Source: Merdimonas faecigallinarum (GTDB taxonomy: Bacteria; Bacillota; Clostridia; Lachnospirales; Lachnospiraceae). Taken from it: 6,364 bases of DNA. Position 1 is the stretch's first letter, and every line of letters starts with the position of its first letter. Shown piece by piece: positions 5,276 to 6,364 of this stretch. The notes under the pieces were generated by a model, which had not been told where the DNA came from, did not search any database, and worked only from the letters and a program-made list of their open reading frames with translations. Made by a program: the position numbers and the translations under genes. The stretch lies in NCBI GenBank assembly GCA_019119285.1, contig DWXJ01000039.1:1-6364 (forward strand), read 5' to 3'.

Positions 5276-6147
5276 ATGAATCATATTTGGTCTAAATATA
5301 TTCAGGGAACCAAAACTTTATATTATCTCGAAAATTGCGGTTTGACGATATGTTTTCGGCGCAGTACAAAGAATTGTTTGATCTGGATGAAACAAAAAAA
5401 CTGAAAATATTAGAGATTGGCTGTGGTCCGGGTGCCCTTGCAGGAGCCCTTCACCGCTGGTATCCAAATGCAGAGATAACAGCGGTTGACCGCGACAGCG
5501 AATTTATTCGTTTTGCGCGGGAATACGAAGAAGGGATTGATTTTGCAGAAGGGGACGCCACAGCCCTTTCTTTTCCCGACAATTCTTTTGATGTCGTGAT
5601 TTCAAATACTGTAAGCGAACATATTGAACCATCGAAGTTTTACGGGGAACAAATGCGGGTGTTAAAACCGGAGGGAATCTGCCTGGTGCTTTCTTCACGG
5701 AAAGGGATTCAGATTACGCCGCACTGCATTGCACCTGGAGAATATGAGAAAAGATTCTGGGAAAAAGCAGAAGAGCATGAGGAATCTTTGGATAAATTTG
5801 AGGTATGTAAATATCCGATGAATGAAGCAGAACTTGCGGCTGTCATGGAAAAATACGGATTCAGAAAGGTGACAACCGGGTATGTGCTGATGGATCTGAC
5901 ACCAGATAATCCGAAATATTCCAAAGAAATGGCGTATCAGATAATTAATACCGGCAGATACGCAAGCCTGGAACGGATCCAGACGGTGGCCGATACCATG
6001 TCGGAATATTTTTCGGATCAAGAAATAGAAAAAATGATCTGTCTAACAAATGAGAAATATGATACACGGATCCGGCAGTATGAGACCGGAGAAAAACAGT
6101 GGGATACCGATGTATTACTTACTATGGTGATACGGGGGATAAAGTAG
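5276..6147 (+). pseudogene. Class I SAM-dependent methyltransferase with a probable N-terminal frameshift
   Basis: The natural start appears to be ATG 5276, with AGAGGA (5263-5268) 7 nt upstream and an 11-nt gap after the preceding gene. It reads MNHIWSKYIQGTKTLYY (17 codons, to 5326), then shifts frame and ends at TGA 5402-5404. The rest is open in the -1 frame as SRKLRFDDMFSAQYKELF and continues to TAG 6145-6147. One extra T near 5326 would join them into a protein of about 290 residues. The Rossmann core is clear: LEIGCGPGA (26-34, counting from TTG 5335), acidic Asp52 in AVDRD, GDA (73-75), and FDVVISNTVSEHI as motif IV/post-motif. It transfers a methyl group from S-adenosylmethionine to an unknown substrate. 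If the deletion is real, only a start without a visible ribosome binding site (TTG 5335 or ATG 5350) could give a product, with the fold nearly complete. A sequencing error is possible. Confidence 0.78.
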
Positions 6148-6364
6148 GGACTTTTTTCGGTCCATCAGTTTACAGAATATCGCCGCAGTTCCGGTGCTTA
6201 CCGCTGTTGCCACAATTCCCGCTCCTACAATGGCAGCCGGGTTCACACTTCCATATTGGCTGCGGTAGGCGATGATGTTCACCGGGATCAGCTGCAGAGA
6301 AGAAATGTTGATGATCAGAAAAGTACACATCTCATTGCTGGCGATGCCGCCTGGACGGACGGGA
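6115..6364 (-). CDS. spmA: Spore maturation protein A-like, C-terminal part, cut by the window edge
   Basis: The last 82 residues are present, read from 6363 down to the TAA at 6117-6115; the start lies beyond the window. The segment SNEMCTFLIINISSLQLIP followed by NIIAYRSQYGSVNPAAIV and a hydrophobic stretch (AGIVATAVSTGTAAIFCKLMDRKK) resembles the C terminus of SpmA, a nucleoside-recognition/Gate domain membrane protein. SpmA acts with SpmB in spore core dehydration and heat resistance. The last 12 residues (about SLLYPPYHHSK) form a non-conserved tail overlapping the 3' end of the methyltransferase gene by 33 nt in convergent orientation. It indicates a spore former. Family assignment is from recognised motif wording and not from a search. 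Confidence 0.75.
   Translation of the reverse strand, partial: PVRPGGIASNEMCTFLIINISSLQLIPVNIIAYRSQYGSVNPAAIVGAGIVATAVSTGTAAIFCKLMDRKKSLLYPPYHHSK

Noticed and set aside
6148..6163. GGAC/GTCC hairpin after the methyltransferase as a terminator
   Set aside because: It has only 4 bp, its T run lies in the loop rather than after the stem, and it is within the spmA-like coding region.

Overview
The window looks like a piece of chromosome from an anaerobic, spore-forming member of the Clostridia, most likely Lachnospiraceae. This rests on the protein flavour, the GGAGG-type ribosome binding sites, tRNA genes without encoded CCA, a spore maturation gene at the right edge and a probable UGA/selenocysteine gene. 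Genus and species cannot be fixed from the sequence alone.

Layout. Positions 1-190 hold the end of a tRNA cluster: the 3' part of one tRNA (possibly Phe), a complete tRNA-Lys(UUU), and a hairpin that probably ends the transcript. Positions 309-927 hold a decayed HicAB toxin-antitoxin locus. It has a well-formed extended -10 promoter overlapped by two abutting perfect palindromes (the probable HicB operator), a 5'-truncated hicA, and a hicB whose C-terminal DNA-binding segment is cut off by an in-frame TAA. Positions 982-1296 hold a gene that standard ORF calling misses: a 104-codon frame with one in-frame TGA at codon 30, directly followed by a Cys codon. A 7-bp hairpin with a GUU loop lies 31 nt downstream of the TGA, fitting the published bacterial SECIS rules. 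It is read here as a candidate small selenoprotein resembling the CC/Se-motif type.

Positions 1312-6147 form one apparent operon. A consensus promoter is followed by a yybP-ykoY-type (Mn2+) riboswitch whose closing helix shares its 3' strand with an intrinsic terminator. Next come a P2-type cation ATPase with single-site (Mn/Ca, PMR1-like) residues, an AI-2E/UPF0118 family membrane protein, and a class I SAM methyltransferase carrying a probable one-base deletion near its N terminus. The riboswitch and the ATPase residues agree on a manganese-efflux role. The right edge (6115-6364) is the C-terminal part of a spmA-like spore maturation gene on the minus strand, overlapping the methyltransferase tail-to-tail.

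The two most noteworthy items are the candidate selenoprotein with its SECIS-like hairpin, and the switch architecture ahead of the ATPase, where three copies of a TATTGCA/TGCAATA element allow a terminator and an alternative hairpin. Four lesions or recodings (hicA, hicB, the UGA gene, the methyltransferase) would each distort an automatic annotation. Positions 191-308 are AT-rich and show no supportable gene.
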